A DNA stretch of 64,000 nucleotides from Psychrobacter cibarius (GTDB lineage: Bacteria; Pseudomonadota; Gammaproteobacteria; Pseudomonadales; Moraxellaceae). Within the stretch, counting starts at the first letter, position 1; each line of letters opens with the position of its first letter. Position numbers and translations under genes: made by a program. Where the stretch lies: positions 248,001 to 312,000 of the forward strand of contig NZ_JABASQ010000001.1 of assembly GCF_016107535.1 (NCBI RefSeq), in the 5' to 3' direction. Below are positions 9,249 to 17,938 of the stretch, piece after piece. The notes beneath the pieces were generated by a model. It made no database searches and had not been told where the DNA came from. It was given only the letters and a program-made list of their open reading frames with translations.

Positions 9249-9291
9249 CGCATTCAGCCCATCTGACTCAATTTATATAAAAGGAATTATT

Positions 9292-9660
9292 ATGTCAGGT
9301 ACTCTCTCATCGCATATTTTAGATACCCATTTGGGCAAACCAGCCGCTGGTATTGCCGTGACGCTAGATCGCGTAAGCGCAAATGGCGAGGCTTCTCTAT
9401 TAGCCAATGGCGTCACCAATGCGGATGGACGCGTGGCACCAGACAGCTGGTCGTTTGACCCAACGATTGATATTGCTGAATATCATTTAGATGTTGGTCG
9501 TTATACCTTAACCTTTGATACGCAGTCTTATTTCGATGCACAAAATCTCACGGCTTTTTATCCAAAAGTAGTCATTGATTTTATGATAAGTGATAATGGT
9601 CACTATCATGTACCGCTACTGCTTAGCGTACATGGCTACAGCACGTATCGCGGCTCGTAG
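9292..9660 (+). CDS. uraH: 5-hydroxyisourate hydrolase (transthyretin-like)
   Basis: Hydrolyses 5-hydroxyisourate to OHCU, between the urate oxidase and UraD steps. From the ATG at 9292 (AAGGA upstream) the protein is 122 residues, the usual length. It opens with LSSHILDTHLGKPAAG and ends with the diagnostic C-terminal tetrapeptide YRGS, preceded by HYHVPLLLSVHGYSTYRGS. Active-site His, Arg and the terminal YRGS are all present. It lies 43 bases after uraD on the same strand. Confidence 0.95.
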   Translation: MSGTLSSHILDTHLGKPAAGIAVTLDRVSANGEASLLANGVTNADGRVAPDSWSFDPTIDIAEYHLDVGRYTLTFDTQSYFDAQNLTAFYPKVVIDFMISDNGHYHVPLLLSVHGYSTYRGS

Positions 9661-9782
9661 TTATGTAGTTATATAGCATCACCATATAAAAGAACATCAT
9701 AAAAGCACGTCGCCATAGCAAAACGCGTCGAAAAATTGAAAAAAGCTGAACAAAAGAAAATTGTAAAAAGGACATTTGCAAC

Positions 9783-11108
9783 ATGGGCGCTTATTATCTC
9801 GATTGGTTTAACTTATTTTTTCGCTGGTTCCACGTCATCGCTGGCGTGGCATGGATTGGTGCGTCTTTTTACTTTGTTTGGCTAGATCTTAGTTTACGTA
9901 AACCACCACAGTGGAAGGCTGACAAAGGTATTTCAGGCGACTTATGGGCGGTACATGGTGGCGGCTTTTATGAAATTGCCAAATATAAGCTTGAGCCCGA
10001 AGAGATGCCAAAGACCCTGCACTGGTTTAAATGGGAAGCTTATACCACTTGGCTGACGGGTATGGCGATGCTCTCTATCGTCTATTATGCCAATGCGACT
10101 GCCTACTTGATTGATCCCAGCAAAGTCGATTTTGGTAGTAGTATCGGTGCCATTTCGACCAGTTTGTTATTTTTATTCGGCAGCTATTTCATTTATGAAG
10201 TAATTGTCCGCAGCCATTTAGGCAAAAACTCCTTCATTTTTAGCACCATTATTTTTATCCTATTAATCATCGCCTGCTGGGGTTCTTATCAGCTATTTAG
10301 TGACCGTGCTTCGTTCATTCATATCGGTGCTATCTTAGGTACGGTAATGGCAGGTAACGTCTTCTTCGGCATCATGCCTGCTCAACGAGCGCTGGTAGAA
10401 TGCGTGAGGCGTGGCGAAAAACCAGGCAAAGAAGTAGCGGACTTGGCACTACAAGCAAAAAATCGCTCGCTGATGAACAACTATTTTACCTTACCGCTGA
10501 TCTTTACCATGATTAGCAATCATTATCCGATGATGTACTCTCATGCTCACGGCTGGTTGGTATTGGTATTTGTGGGTATCATCACGGCTATTGTACGTCA
10601 CTATTTTAACCAAAAGCATTTAGACAATCATAAGCCGCGTTATTTGGTCATCCCTGCTGTCTTAACCGTATCATTAATTATTTGGATGCGCCCAGAACCA
10701 ATTGAGCCATTACCTGTTGTCAATGCTGCAGTCGCTGCTGAAACGGCGACACCAAATAGTGTGCCACCAACAACTACTGATAGTGCAGTCGACGGTTCTA
10801 CTATAAGCACTGATGCAGCCTCAAATGAAAATATCACTGCCGACGTCGTGCCAGTAACTGCCTCTGCTGATGATGCCATTATGGATGTCGTGCACACGCG
10901 CTGTAGCACGTGCCATGCCGCTCAGCCTACTCAGCAAGGATTTGCCGCGCCGCCAGCTGGTATCATCTTGCAAACACCGACCGACATGAAAACTCATAAA
11001 GCAAAAATCGTCACTGCCGTACAAACGGGCTATATGCCACTGGGTAATCTCACAAAATTGACTGATGAAGAACGTCAGCAAATGGTGGCTTACGCATCGG
11101 GATTATAG
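9783..11108 (+). CDS. puuD: Urate hydroxylase PuuD (membrane urate oxidase with cytochrome c domain)
   Basis: Oxidises urate to 5-hydroxyisourate in the inner membrane and passes electrons to a fused c-type heme. It opens with DWFNLFFRWFHVIAGVAWIGASFYF, typical of the family, and has about eight transmembrane helices up to residue 305. A Thr/Ala/Asp-rich linker (about 310-365) leads to a C-terminal cytochrome c domain with C374-S-T-C377-H378 and a likely axial Met in GYMPLGN. It replaces a soluble uricase in the cluster. The linker composition is low-complexity and likely variable between strains. Confidence 0.9.
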   Translation: MGAYYLDWFNLFFRWFHVIAGVAWIGASFYFVWLDLSLRKPPQWKADKGISGDLWAVHGGGFYEIAKYKLEPEEMPKTLHWFKWEAYTTWLTGMAMLSIVYYANATAYLIDPSKVDFGSSIGAISTSLLFLFGSYFIYEVIVRSHLGKNSFIFSTIIFILLIIACWGSYQLFSDRASFIHIGAILGTVMAGNVFFGIMPAQRALVECVRRGEKPGKEVADLALQAKNRSLMNNYFTLPLIFTMISNHYPMMYSHAHGWLVLVFVGIITAIVRHYFNQKHLDNHKPRYLVIPAVLTVSLIIWMRPEPIEPLPVVNAAVAAETATPNSVPPTTTDSAVDGSTISTDAASNENITADVVPVTASADDAIMDVVHTRCSTCHAAQPTQQGFAAPPAGIILQTPTDMKTHKAKIVTAVQTGYMPLGNLTKLTDEERQQMVAYASGL

Positions 11109-11205
11109 ATAAAGGTCGCAGATAAATATTATATAGATCCAAAGTTACGCCTTATTTTGCTTTAATTGACTTAAGTTGCTTTAAAATATTTAGGATATAT
11201 TGACA

Positions 11206-12186
11206 ATGACCAAAAAAATAATCAGCGATTTCAATCAAGACGCCTACCCTCGCGACTTAAAAGGCTATGCTGATAAGCCGCCAAAAGCCAACTGGCCAGG
11301 CGGCGCTAAAATCGCTGTACAGTTCGTCCTCAATATCGAAGAAGGCGCAGAAAACAGCGTGATTCATGGTGACGGTCAATCAGAGCGGTTTTTATCGGAT
11401 GTCTTGGGGACACCAGAATTTAACAATCGTCATCAGTCGATTGAGTCGGCATTTGAGTATGGTAGCCGTGTGGGCGTTTGGCGAGTATTGGATACTTTTA
11501 AAGAATACGGTTTGCCTATTACGACCTTCACTTGCGCTGCTGCTGCCGAAAAAACGCCACATATTATCGAGCGAGTATTAGAAGATGGGCACGAAATCGC
11601 CAGTCACGGTCTACGCTGGATTACTTATCAAAATATGTACCGCGAGACCGAGCGCGAGCATGTGCGCCGTGCCACTGAAATATTCGAGAGCATGATCGGC
11701 GGTCAGCCGCTTGGTTGGTACACGGGACGAGATAGCCCGAATACTCGTGAGTTGGTCACCGAACAAGGTGGCTATATTTATGACTCAGACTCTTACGCAG
11801 ATGAGCTCCCTTACTGGCTCAATGTCAAAGTAGAAGACGGTAATAAAATCGCTCGTAAGCCGCATTTGGTCATTCCCTATACCTTAGAGACCAATGACAT
11901 GCGTTTTGCCTCAAGCCCAGGCTTTACCAACGCCGAGCCTTTTTATCAATACTTAAAAGACAGCTTCGATACCTTATACGAGGAAGGCACGCACACACCC
12001 AAGATGCTGACCATCGGGCTGCACTGCCGCATCATTGGTCGCGCCGGTCGCATCGTTGCCCTCAAAAAGTTTTTGCAATATATCACCAGCAAGCCCGATG
12101 TTTGGGTATGCCGCCGTGATGACATTGCCAAACACTGGTATAAAAGCCATCCAGCCACTGCCGATAACACTGCAAACTGGATGTAA
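11206..12186 (+). CDS. puuE: Allantoinase PuuE (polysaccharide-deacetylase fold)
   Basis: Hydrolyses allantoin to allantoate. This form is unrelated to the amidohydrolase-type AllB and belongs to the NodB/CE4 fold. Family features include KANWPGGAKIAVQFVLNIEEG, EFNNRHQSIESAFEYGSRVGVWR, HEIASHGLRWI and GWYTGRDSPNTRELV. The start is ATG at 11206; a TTG two codons earlier is also in frame. The 326-residue length is normal. It follows puuD by about 97 bases and is part of the same strand-wise cluster. Confidence 0.93.
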   Translation: MTKKIISDFNQDAYPRDLKGYADKPPKANWPGGAKIAVQFVLNIEEGAENSVIHGDGQSERFLSDVLGTPEFNNRHQSIESAFEYGSRVGVWRVLDTFKEYGLPITTFTCAAAAEKTPHIIERVLEDGHEIASHGLRWITYQNMYRETEREHVRRATEIFESMIGGQPLGWYTGRDSPNTRELVTEQGGYIYDSDSYADELPYWLNVKVEDGNKIARKPHLVIPYTLETNDMRFASSPGFTNAEPFYQYLKDSFDTLYEEGTHTPKMLTIGLHCRIIGRAGRIVALKKFLQYITSKPDVWVCRRDDIAKHWYKSHPATADNTANWM

Positions 12187-12241
12187 CCATACGTTTAGAC
12201 ACAAATTTATTGCGGCACAACACCACTAAGGAACATCAACA

Positions 12242-13078
12242 ATGTCAACAAAGAGTACATATTACGCACCCACTGGCGGCTTGCCTCCACAAACACAATT
12301 ACTATCAGATCGCGCTATCTTCACCGAAGCTTATGCCATTATTCCCAAACGTGTACTGACCGACATTGTTATTAGCTATCTGCCGTTTTGGACAGGTATG
12401 CGCATGTGGGTGCTTGCACGCCCACTTTCAGGTTTCTCTGAGACTTTTTCGCAGTATATCGTCGAAGTTGAGCCTAATGGCGGCTCAGAAAAGCCTGAGC
12501 TAGATGCAAACGCTGAAGGTGTTATATTCATCGTTGAAGGTGAAATGGACATGACTATCGAAGGCGTGTCGCATCATCTTGAAGCGGGCGGTTATGCATT
12601 CTTACCACCCGGCTGCAAATGGACGATAAAAAACAATAGCGACAAGCACGTTAAATTCCATTGGATTCGTAAAGCTTATCAACACTGTGAAGGTATTGAA
12701 GTGCCTGAAGCCTTTGTAACCAGCGATCACGATGTTGAAGCGATTGAGATGCCGGGTACTAATGGCGTATGGGCAACCACCAGATTTACCGAGCAGTCGG
12801 ATATGCGTCACGACATGCATGTGAATATCGTAACATTTCAGCCAGGTGGCGTGATTCCATTTGATGAAACTCATGTGATGGAACATGGTTTGTATGTCCT
12901 AGAAGGTAAAGCCGTCTATCACTTAAATGGTGAATGGGTAGAAGTGGAAGCGGGCGACTTTATGTGGCTACGCGCATTTTGCCCACAATCTTGTTACGCT
13001 GGCGGACCTGGTCCATTTAGATACTTACTATACAAAGACGTGAATCGTCATATGCCGTTTATTCGCCCAGCACGATAA
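12242..13078 (+). CDS. allE: (S)-ureidoglycine aminohydrolase (bicupin)
   Basis: Converts (S)-ureidoglycine to (S)-ureidoglycolate with release of ammonia. The 278-residue protein has two cupin domains: one around EGVIFIVEGEMDMTIEG and the second around TFQPGGVIPFDETHVMEHG, which supplies the Mn-binding His/Glu residues. The ending FRYLLYKDVNRHMPF is typical of the family. The enzyme makes ureidoglycine-derived product from allantoate, but the allantoate amidohydrolase (AllC) needed before it is not in the window. Confidence 0.92.
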   Translation: MSTKSTYYAPTGGLPPQTQLLSDRAIFTEAYAIIPKRVLTDIVISYLPFWTGMRMWVLARPLSGFSETFSQYIVEVEPNGGSEKPELDANAEGVIFIVEGEMDMTIEGVSHHLEAGGYAFLPPGCKWTIKNNSDKHVKFHWIRKAYQHCEGIEVPEAFVTSDHDVEAIEMPGTNGVWATTRFTEQSDMRHDMHVNIVTFQPGGVIPFDETHVMEHGLYVLEGKAVYHLNGEWVEVEAGDFMWLRAFCPQSCYAGGPGPFRYLLYKDVNRHMPFIRPAR

Positions 13079-13260
13079 GCCCTGCGCAGTAAATAATAAC
13101 CAGAACAACAAACCATTCAGAACGATGAGCAATATAGCGGCATAATCGTTCATTCGAATATGTCATTTATTCCCAGATGTTGATTTAATTCGCGTACGGG
13201 CTTATGGCAAAGTGGCTCATAGCAATTATAAACAGTGATCACCAAAAGTAAGGCAAAGTC

Positions 13261-13794
13261 ATGAGTACTCTTATGAAGACTACGATCGTTGCAAGACCTT
13301 TAACCAAAGCTGAGTTTGCGCCCTACGGCACCGTAATAGAACCCTATGACAAGGCAGCACAGACGCCTGAAAATAGCTACCATATCAATAAAGGCTATGC
13401 CTGCCGCCATCACGCCATCGCTGAAGCCAAACTGGACGGCGGCGATGTCGGCATGAGTATCTTCCGCGCCAAAAAGCGTGAATTTCCTATTGCCTTATCG
13501 GTAATGGAATATCATCCGTTTGGCACGCAAGCGTTCTTTTCGATGAATGGTCAGGATTATATCGTCATCGTTGCGTCTGCTGGTGCGCCGCCACAGTCTG
13601 CAGATGATTTGACCGTGTTTTATGTCCAATCTCATCAAGGTGTGCAATACGATGCCAATGTCTGGCATCATCCGCTACTTGCCCTCGGTTGTGACTCTGA
13701 TTTTTTGGTGATAGATCGCATCAATGGCGAAGGCAAAAACTGTTATGAGCTGGATATAGAGGATTGGCAGGTGCAAATTGAACTTGCCAGTTAG
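13261..13794 (+). CDS. allA: Ureidoglycolate lyase
   Basis: Splits ureidoglycolate into glyoxylate and urea, the last step of this branch. The 177-residue protein shows the family pattern [38 protein letters not shown] and [11 protein letters not shown]. It lies 182 bases after allE on the same strand, so it could have its own promoter, but I see no clear one. A long hairpin follows 41 bases after the stop. The methionine four codons in (13273) is an alternative start. Confidence 0.92.
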   Translation: MSTLMKTTIVARPLTKAEFAPYGTVIEPYDKAAQTPENSYHINKGYACRHHAIAEAKLDGGDVGMSIFRAKKREFPIALSVMEYHPFGTQAFFSMNGQDYIVIVASAGAPPQSADDLTVFYVQSHQGVQYDANVWHHPLLALGCDSDFLVIDRINGEGKNCYELDIEDWQVQIELAS

Positions 13795-13835
13795 CACTCT
13801 TCCGTTTAATTAGGGTCTGTAAACGAGCTGTTAAC

Positions 13836-13891
13836 CATTCATAAAGATAAAGCCAGTTAATAAAGATTAGCTGGCTTTATCTTTATGAATG
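13836..13891. terminator. Perfect 21-bp inverted repeat, probable terminator of the urate cluster
   Basis: The 21-base arms at 13836-13856 and 13871-13891 are exact reverse complements with a 14-base loop. The inner part (AAAGCCAG/CTGGCTTT) followed by ATCTTTAT is terminator-like. It lies 41 bases after allA and about 150 bases before trpR. Confidence 0.7.
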
Positions 13892-13984
13892 TAGGATCCA
13901 TCCTATATAAATAATCATCTTCCAAAACACAGTACCCATTTAACAGCAGTAGCAAAACATCTACATAGGCTACTTGCCTTTTAT

Positions 13985-14004
13985 GTACTATCGTACTAGA
14001 ATAC
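13985..14004 (+). promoter_or_regulatory. Possible Trp-operator-like site upstream of trpR
   Basis: The segment contains GTACTA and GTACTAG half-sites resembling the E. coli TrpR operator half GTACTAG/CTAGTAC, though they are arranged mostly as direct repeats. It lies about 40 bases upstream of trpR. This is suggestive only. Confidence 0.3.
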
Positions 14005-14041
14005 TGAAACGAAGTAAGCTTCCCTTTTCTTTTCCATTAAG

Positions 14042-14326
14042 ATGAATGTTATGAGCACAGACCCTTATCAAAGCTTATTAAGCCATTTAGCCAGTTGTCA
14101 TGACAGCACCGCTATCGACCTACTATTCAGTGCGCTATTGACGGAAAAAGAGCAGCAGGAAATTGCCAATCGTATCCGCATTTTTGACTTGCTTGAGCGC
14201 GGTGTCACCCAGCGCGAGATATCCGAGCAGCTAGGTGTCGGTATCGCTACCGTCTCGCGCGGCGCCAAAGCCATGCAAGTTCATGATGTGAGTGCCTTAC
14301 TAATGACTCATAGAAAAAATTCATAA
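14042..14326 (+). CDS. trpR: Trp operon repressor family protein
   Basis: A small all-helical DNA-binding protein that represses tryptophan genes when bound to tryptophan. The 94-residue protein fits TrpR in length. It has the LLTEKEQQEIANRIRIFDLLERG segment and the helix-turn-helix TQREISEQLGVGIATVSRG, matching TrpR's QRELKNELGAGIATITRG. It lies just before trpE and trpG, the expected target genes, so it probably represses its own operon. ATG at 14051 is an alternative start. Confidence 0.85.
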   Translation: MNVMSTDPYQSLLSHLASCHDSTAIDLLFSALLTEKEQQEIANRIRIFDLLERGVTQREISEQLGVGIATVSRGAKAMQVHDVSALLMTHRKNS

Positions 14327-14425
14327 AAGACACAGCTGAAAAGGCCGCCTAATTAATCAGAAACTAGAGTTTTAATTTGTCTTACTTTTTATTTGATCAA
14401 CCATTGAACCAATTTGGATATTGTT

Positions 14426-15844
14426 ATGACCTCTCCTAACTCAAAACCTAACCAACCTGCTGCTATTGACATTCCTAGTAAACCACAGCGCATTAAACTC
14501 ACTCAGGATATTGATTTCTTTGCGTTGTTCAAACGTATTGAGCGCGCTTTTGAGACTTGTTATTTGCTCGAATCATTGGGCGAAGATGGACATATGGCGC
14601 GCCACCATGCCATTGGTTTCGACCCCGTTATGACCATTGCTGCCATCGATCGTACAACCCTCGCGATTACTGATAATAAAACTGCTGAAACTAGCCGTTA
14701 TCAAACGGATAATCCTTACGAGCTACTGCGCAAAATTACGCCACAGCACGTCATTGCTCGCGACCAAAGCGGTGGTCTTGTCGGTTATTTGGGTTACGAC
14801 AGTGTCAATTTCTTTGAACCCAGTCTCAATGCTAAAGCGAGCGATGACTTTGAACCGTTTAAATTTGGCGTATATTTGGATGGTTTGACGCTCGATAAGA
14901 TGACCGGTGAGATTTTCTACTTTTACTATCCAACTGCGCAGCAAGAAAACCGTATCGAGCAAATCAAAGCGCTACTTGATGAGCAAATTCCAAACTATGA
15001 GCCGCCTACAGTTGAGTTTTTGGGTGATGGCATGAGTCAAGAAGAGCATGCCAAAGTCGTGATGCAAGTCAAAGAAGACATCATCTCAGGGCGTATCTTT
15101 CAGTGTGAGGTTGGCTTTAAATCCAAATACCGTATTGCCGGCGATAAAATGCCCATTTATGAGAAATTGCGGTCGGTCAATCCGTCGCCGCACATGTATT
15201 TTATGAAATTTGCCCAGCAGTGCATCATTGGTGCCTCGCCTGAACTGCTATTTCGCTTGCGCCAAGGTGAGATGGAAACCTATCCACTGGCCGGTACTGC
15301 CAAGCGCGGTGTCGATGTCATCGAAGACCGACAGCTTGCCCGTGCATTGCTCAACGATGCCAAAGAGATTGCCGAGCACAATATGCTAGTCGATTTGCAT
15401 CGCAACGATATCGGCCGTGTGGCACAATTTGGCACCGTCAAAGTACGTAGTCTCATGGATATCAAACGCTTCTCTCACGTGCAACATATCTCGTCTGAAA
15501 TCGTCGGAATCTTGCATCCTAATGAAGATATGTTTAGCGCCCTTGCCAGCAACTTCCCCGCTGGGACGTTGTCAGGCGCACCAAAAGTTGAAGCGATTAA
15601 AGTCATCAATGAGCTAGAACCAGATGGTCGCGGTGCTTATGGTGGTGCACTTGGATCGTTTAATTTCAATGGTGATTGTATTTTTGCCATTCCTATTCGC
15701 AGCCTATTCATCAATGGCGAATCCGCTTATGCGCAAACCTGTGGCGGCAATGTCTATGACTCCAATCCTGCTGATGAATATCTAGAAATTCAGCGTAAAT
15801 TGTCTGCCATGAAAGTAGTTTTAGACAGCTTTATGAATCCGTAA
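14426..15844 (+). CDS. trpE: Anthranilate synthase component I
   Basis: Converts chorismate and ammonia (or glutamine through TrpG) to anthranilate, the first step of tryptophan synthesis. The ATG at 14426 gives 472 residues. The N-terminal LLES motif (CYLLESLGEDG) is the known tryptophan-feedback site. The C-terminal chorismate-binding domain shows SGRIFQCEVGFKSKY, IGASPELLFRL, PLAGTAKRGVD, AEHNMLVDLHRNDIGR and FPAGTLSGAPKVEA. The sequence around QCEVGFKSKY is unusual compared with classic enterobacterial TrpE but the catalytic motifs are intact. trpG follows after 33 bases. Confidence 0.9.
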   Translation: MTSPNSKPNQPAAIDIPSKPQRIKLTQDIDFFALFKRIERAFETCYLLESLGEDGHMARHHAIGFDPVMTIAAIDRTTLAITDNKTAETSRYQTDNPYELLRKITPQHVIARDQSGGLVGYLGYDSVNFFEPSLNAKASDDFEPFKFGVYLDGLTLDKMTGEIFYFYYPTAQQENRIEQIKALLDEQIPNYEPPTVEFLGDGMSQEEHAKVVMQVKEDIISGRIFQCEVGFKSKYRIAGDKMPIYEKLRSVNPSPHMYFMKFAQQCIIGASPELLFRLRQGEMETYPLAGTAKRGVDVIEDRQLARALLNDAKEIAEHNMLVDLHRNDIGRVAQFGTVKVRSLMDIKRFSHVQHISSEIVGILHPNEDMFSALASNFPAGTLSGAPKVEAIKVINELEPDGRGAYGGALGSFNFNGDCIFAIPIRSLFINGESAYAQTCGGNVYDSNPADEYLEIQRKLSAMKVVLDSFMNP

Positions 15845-15877
15845 ATTGTGTATATTTTGCCAAAGAGTTGATAACCC

Positions 15878-16525
15878 ATGAATGTTTTAATTATAGATAA
15901 CTACGACTCGTTTACCTTTAATCTTTACCAATATATCGGCGAGATTTTACAGACGATGGACGGCGATAAAGCCGCAAACGTCATTGTTAAACGTAATAAT
16001 GAGATAACGTTAGCAGATGTACAGGCCATGAATCTTGATCGCATTATCATTTCACCGGGCCCTGGCGCTCCTGACGACCCTGCCTACTTCGGTATTTGTG
16101 CCGAAGTAATTGAAGTCATGGGTAAGACGACGCCGTTATTGGGTGTCTGCTTAGGTATGCAAGGGATTGCGCATGTGTTCGGCGGCGATGTGGTACGGGC
16201 AAGCGTGCCGATGCATGGTAAGGTCTCATCGATTCGCCATGATGGCGCGGGTGTTTATCAAGGATTGCCGCAAGAGATTGAAATCATGCGTTACCATTCC
16301 TTGATGGTAAAAGCGGATACCTTACCAGATTGCTTGACTGTCACAGCTGTCGTCGCCAATAATTCTCATGCTGGGTTCAGCCTAACCGAATCTGCGCTAG
16401 CAGGTGAGGAGATTATGGGACTACAGCATAAAGACTATCCCATTCAAGGTGTGCAGTTTCACCCAGAGTCATTTGCGACGGAAGGTGCCAAACGCTTGCT
16501 GACGAATTTTTTACTACAAGTGTAA
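15878..16525 (+). CDS. trpG: Anthranilate/aminodeoxychorismate synthase glutamine amidotransferase
   Basis: Provides ammonia from glutamine to TrpE (and, in many bacteria, PabB). The 215-residue class I amidotransferase opens with DNYDSFTFNLYQY, has the SPGPGAPDDP motif, the nucleophile C91 in GVCLGMQ, and the His-Glu pair in QFHPES. It follows trpE by 33 bases and a hairpin terminator lies downstream. trpD, trpC and others are not in the window, so the trp genes are split in this genome. Confidence 0.92.
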   Translation: MNVLIIDNYDSFTFNLYQYIGEILQTMDGDKAANVIVKRNNEITLADVQAMNLDRIIISPGPGAPDDPAYFGICAEVIEVMGKTTPLLGVCLGMQGIAHVFGGDVVRASVPMHGKVSSIRHDGAGVYQGLPQEIEIMRYHSLMVKADTLPDCLTVTAVVANNSHAGFSLTESALAGEEIMGLQHKDYPIQGVQFHPESFATEGAKRLLTNFLLQV

Positions 16526-16689
16526 ATCTTGATGCTTAAGTTTGGGGGATATGACACCAAAGAATAATAAGCTAAAGACATAAGCTAAAAACAAGCGTAC
16601 CTCTAACTCAAATAAATTGAATTTTATGTCTAACTGACTTGTGTTCGAACTTAATTAACGCTTTAATGATAGACTGAAAACAACAAACA

Positions 16690-16722
16690 AAAGGCAGCCT
16701 TTAACAAGGTTGTCTTTTGTTA
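16690..16722 (+). terminator. Terminator after trpG
   Basis: AAAGGCAGCCTT and AAGGTTGTCTTT form a 12-bp stem with G-T pairs, followed by TGTTATTT. It lies 165 bases after trpG. Confidence 0.6.
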
Positions 16723-16824
16723 TTTCAGCACAGTAATGAGCGACGAGTCAAAAAAAACACCCTTAACTAAAAAACTGACATAGCTTATTGTTTGGATTTT
16801 CTAGAAAATAAAATAGAGAGCGAT

Positions 16825-17772
16825 ATGGCAAATACCGATGGCGTAATGTCAGCACGGCAGTCATGGATAGGCACCATTCAAATCATCACGGCGGCGGTCT
16901 GCTGGGGTACGTTAGGGATATTTTCGACCTACCTCAATCAAATCGGCTTTAGTGGTTGGCAGATTACGATCTTACGTATCGTGACCGCGGCTTTTCTTAT
17001 TCTTGTCATGCTACCAAAATTATGGCCGCATCTTATCAAGCTTCGTCGAAAGCAGTGGCTTGGACTGGCATTGCAGTCTTTGATTGGCGTACTTGGTATG
17101 TCAGTATGCTACTTTTTTGCTGTGATCTATGTCGGTGCTGGCCCTGCGGTTGCCTTGCTTTATACTGCACCTGTGTTTAGCTTATTGTTTTCGGCATTCT
17201 TGCTTGATGAATCTATCACTCGCCAGTCGGCATTACTGGCGCTCATGGCGGTATTTGGTGTTGGATTGACGATGTTGGGTGAGCAAGCGCAAGTCAACTG
17301 GGGCATCCTATTAGGACTGCTAGCAGGCGTCTGTTATTCCTTATACGGGGTACTGGGCAAGCGCGCGATGCACGATGCACACCCTGCGCCTTTGGTGTTT
17401 TTTACCTCTATTATCATCAGTGCTGGTGTACTGTTATTATTACCTGAAACCTATCAAACCTATGGGCAGTTATTGAACTTACCTTTACATACTTGGGGCT
17501 ATGCCTTAGGGTTGTCTTTGATTGGAACCGTCGTGCCCTTTGCCCTTTATATGAAAGCATTAGAGAAATTACCTGCCACTCGTGCATCAGTATTTACGAT
17601 TTTTGAGCCATTGACTGCCATTGCCCTTGCCATACTATTACTGCATCAATCCTTATCTTGGATTCAATATGTGGGCGTGGTATTAATCTTACTGGCAGCT
17701 TTATTTAATGCCATATTAAAAGGCACTGCCACTCGCGTACCACGCTGGCTAAAAAGACGACAAAGAATTTAG
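16825..17772 (+). CDS. EamA/DMT-family transporter
   Basis: An inner-membrane drug/metabolite transporter of about ten transmembrane helices, 315 residues from ATG 16825. Two EamA repeats are visible: residues about 10-140 (IQIITAAVCWGTLGIFSTYLNQIGFSGWQI) and 155-295 (WGILLGLLAGVCYSLYGVLGKRAM, ATRASVFTIFEPLTAIALA). The ATG at 16825 is favoured by GAGAG just upstream; an in-frame TTG at 16792 gives a longer form. The substrate cannot be told; relatives export amino acids or metabolites. Its position after trpG may be chance. Confidence 0.85.
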   Translation: MANTDGVMSARQSWIGTIQIITAAVCWGTLGIFSTYLNQIGFSGWQITILRIVTAAFLILVMLPKLWPHLIKLRRKQWLGLALQSLIGVLGMSVCYFFAVIYVGAGPAVALLYTAPVFSLLFSAFLLDESITRQSALLALMAVFGVGLTMLGEQAQVNWGILLGLLAGVCYSLYGVLGKRAMHDAHPAPLVFFTSIIISAGVLLLLPETYQTYGQLLNLPLHTWGYALGLSLIGTVVPFALYMKALEKLPATRASVFTIFEPLTAIALAILLLHQSLSWIQYVGVVLILLAALFNAILKGTATRVPRWLKRRQRI

Positions 17773-17825
17773 TGGTGACTTTTGATTATTTTAAATATTT
17801 TTATATCTGTATTATCAAACGAAAA

Positions 17826-17858
17826 AATCCCCAACTATATCGATATAGTCGGGGCTTT
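17826..17858. terminator. Bidirectional terminator between EamA and ABC ATPase genes
   Basis: CCCCAACTATAT and ATATAGTCGGGG pair with one mismatch around CG, with A-rich sequence before and TTTAT after. It lies between convergent genes. Confidence 0.65.
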
Positions 17859-17938
17859 ATTCTGCTTGACACTTTGCTTTAGAGGTAAGTATTTATGCCA
17901 TAGACGGTTGCTAAATAACTTGGACTGTCTTGATGATA

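Noticed and set aside
13836-13891. Hairpin as an IS end or attachment site
   Set aside because: No flanking duplication or transposase-like sequence is visible; a terminator or RNA hairpin explains it more simply.
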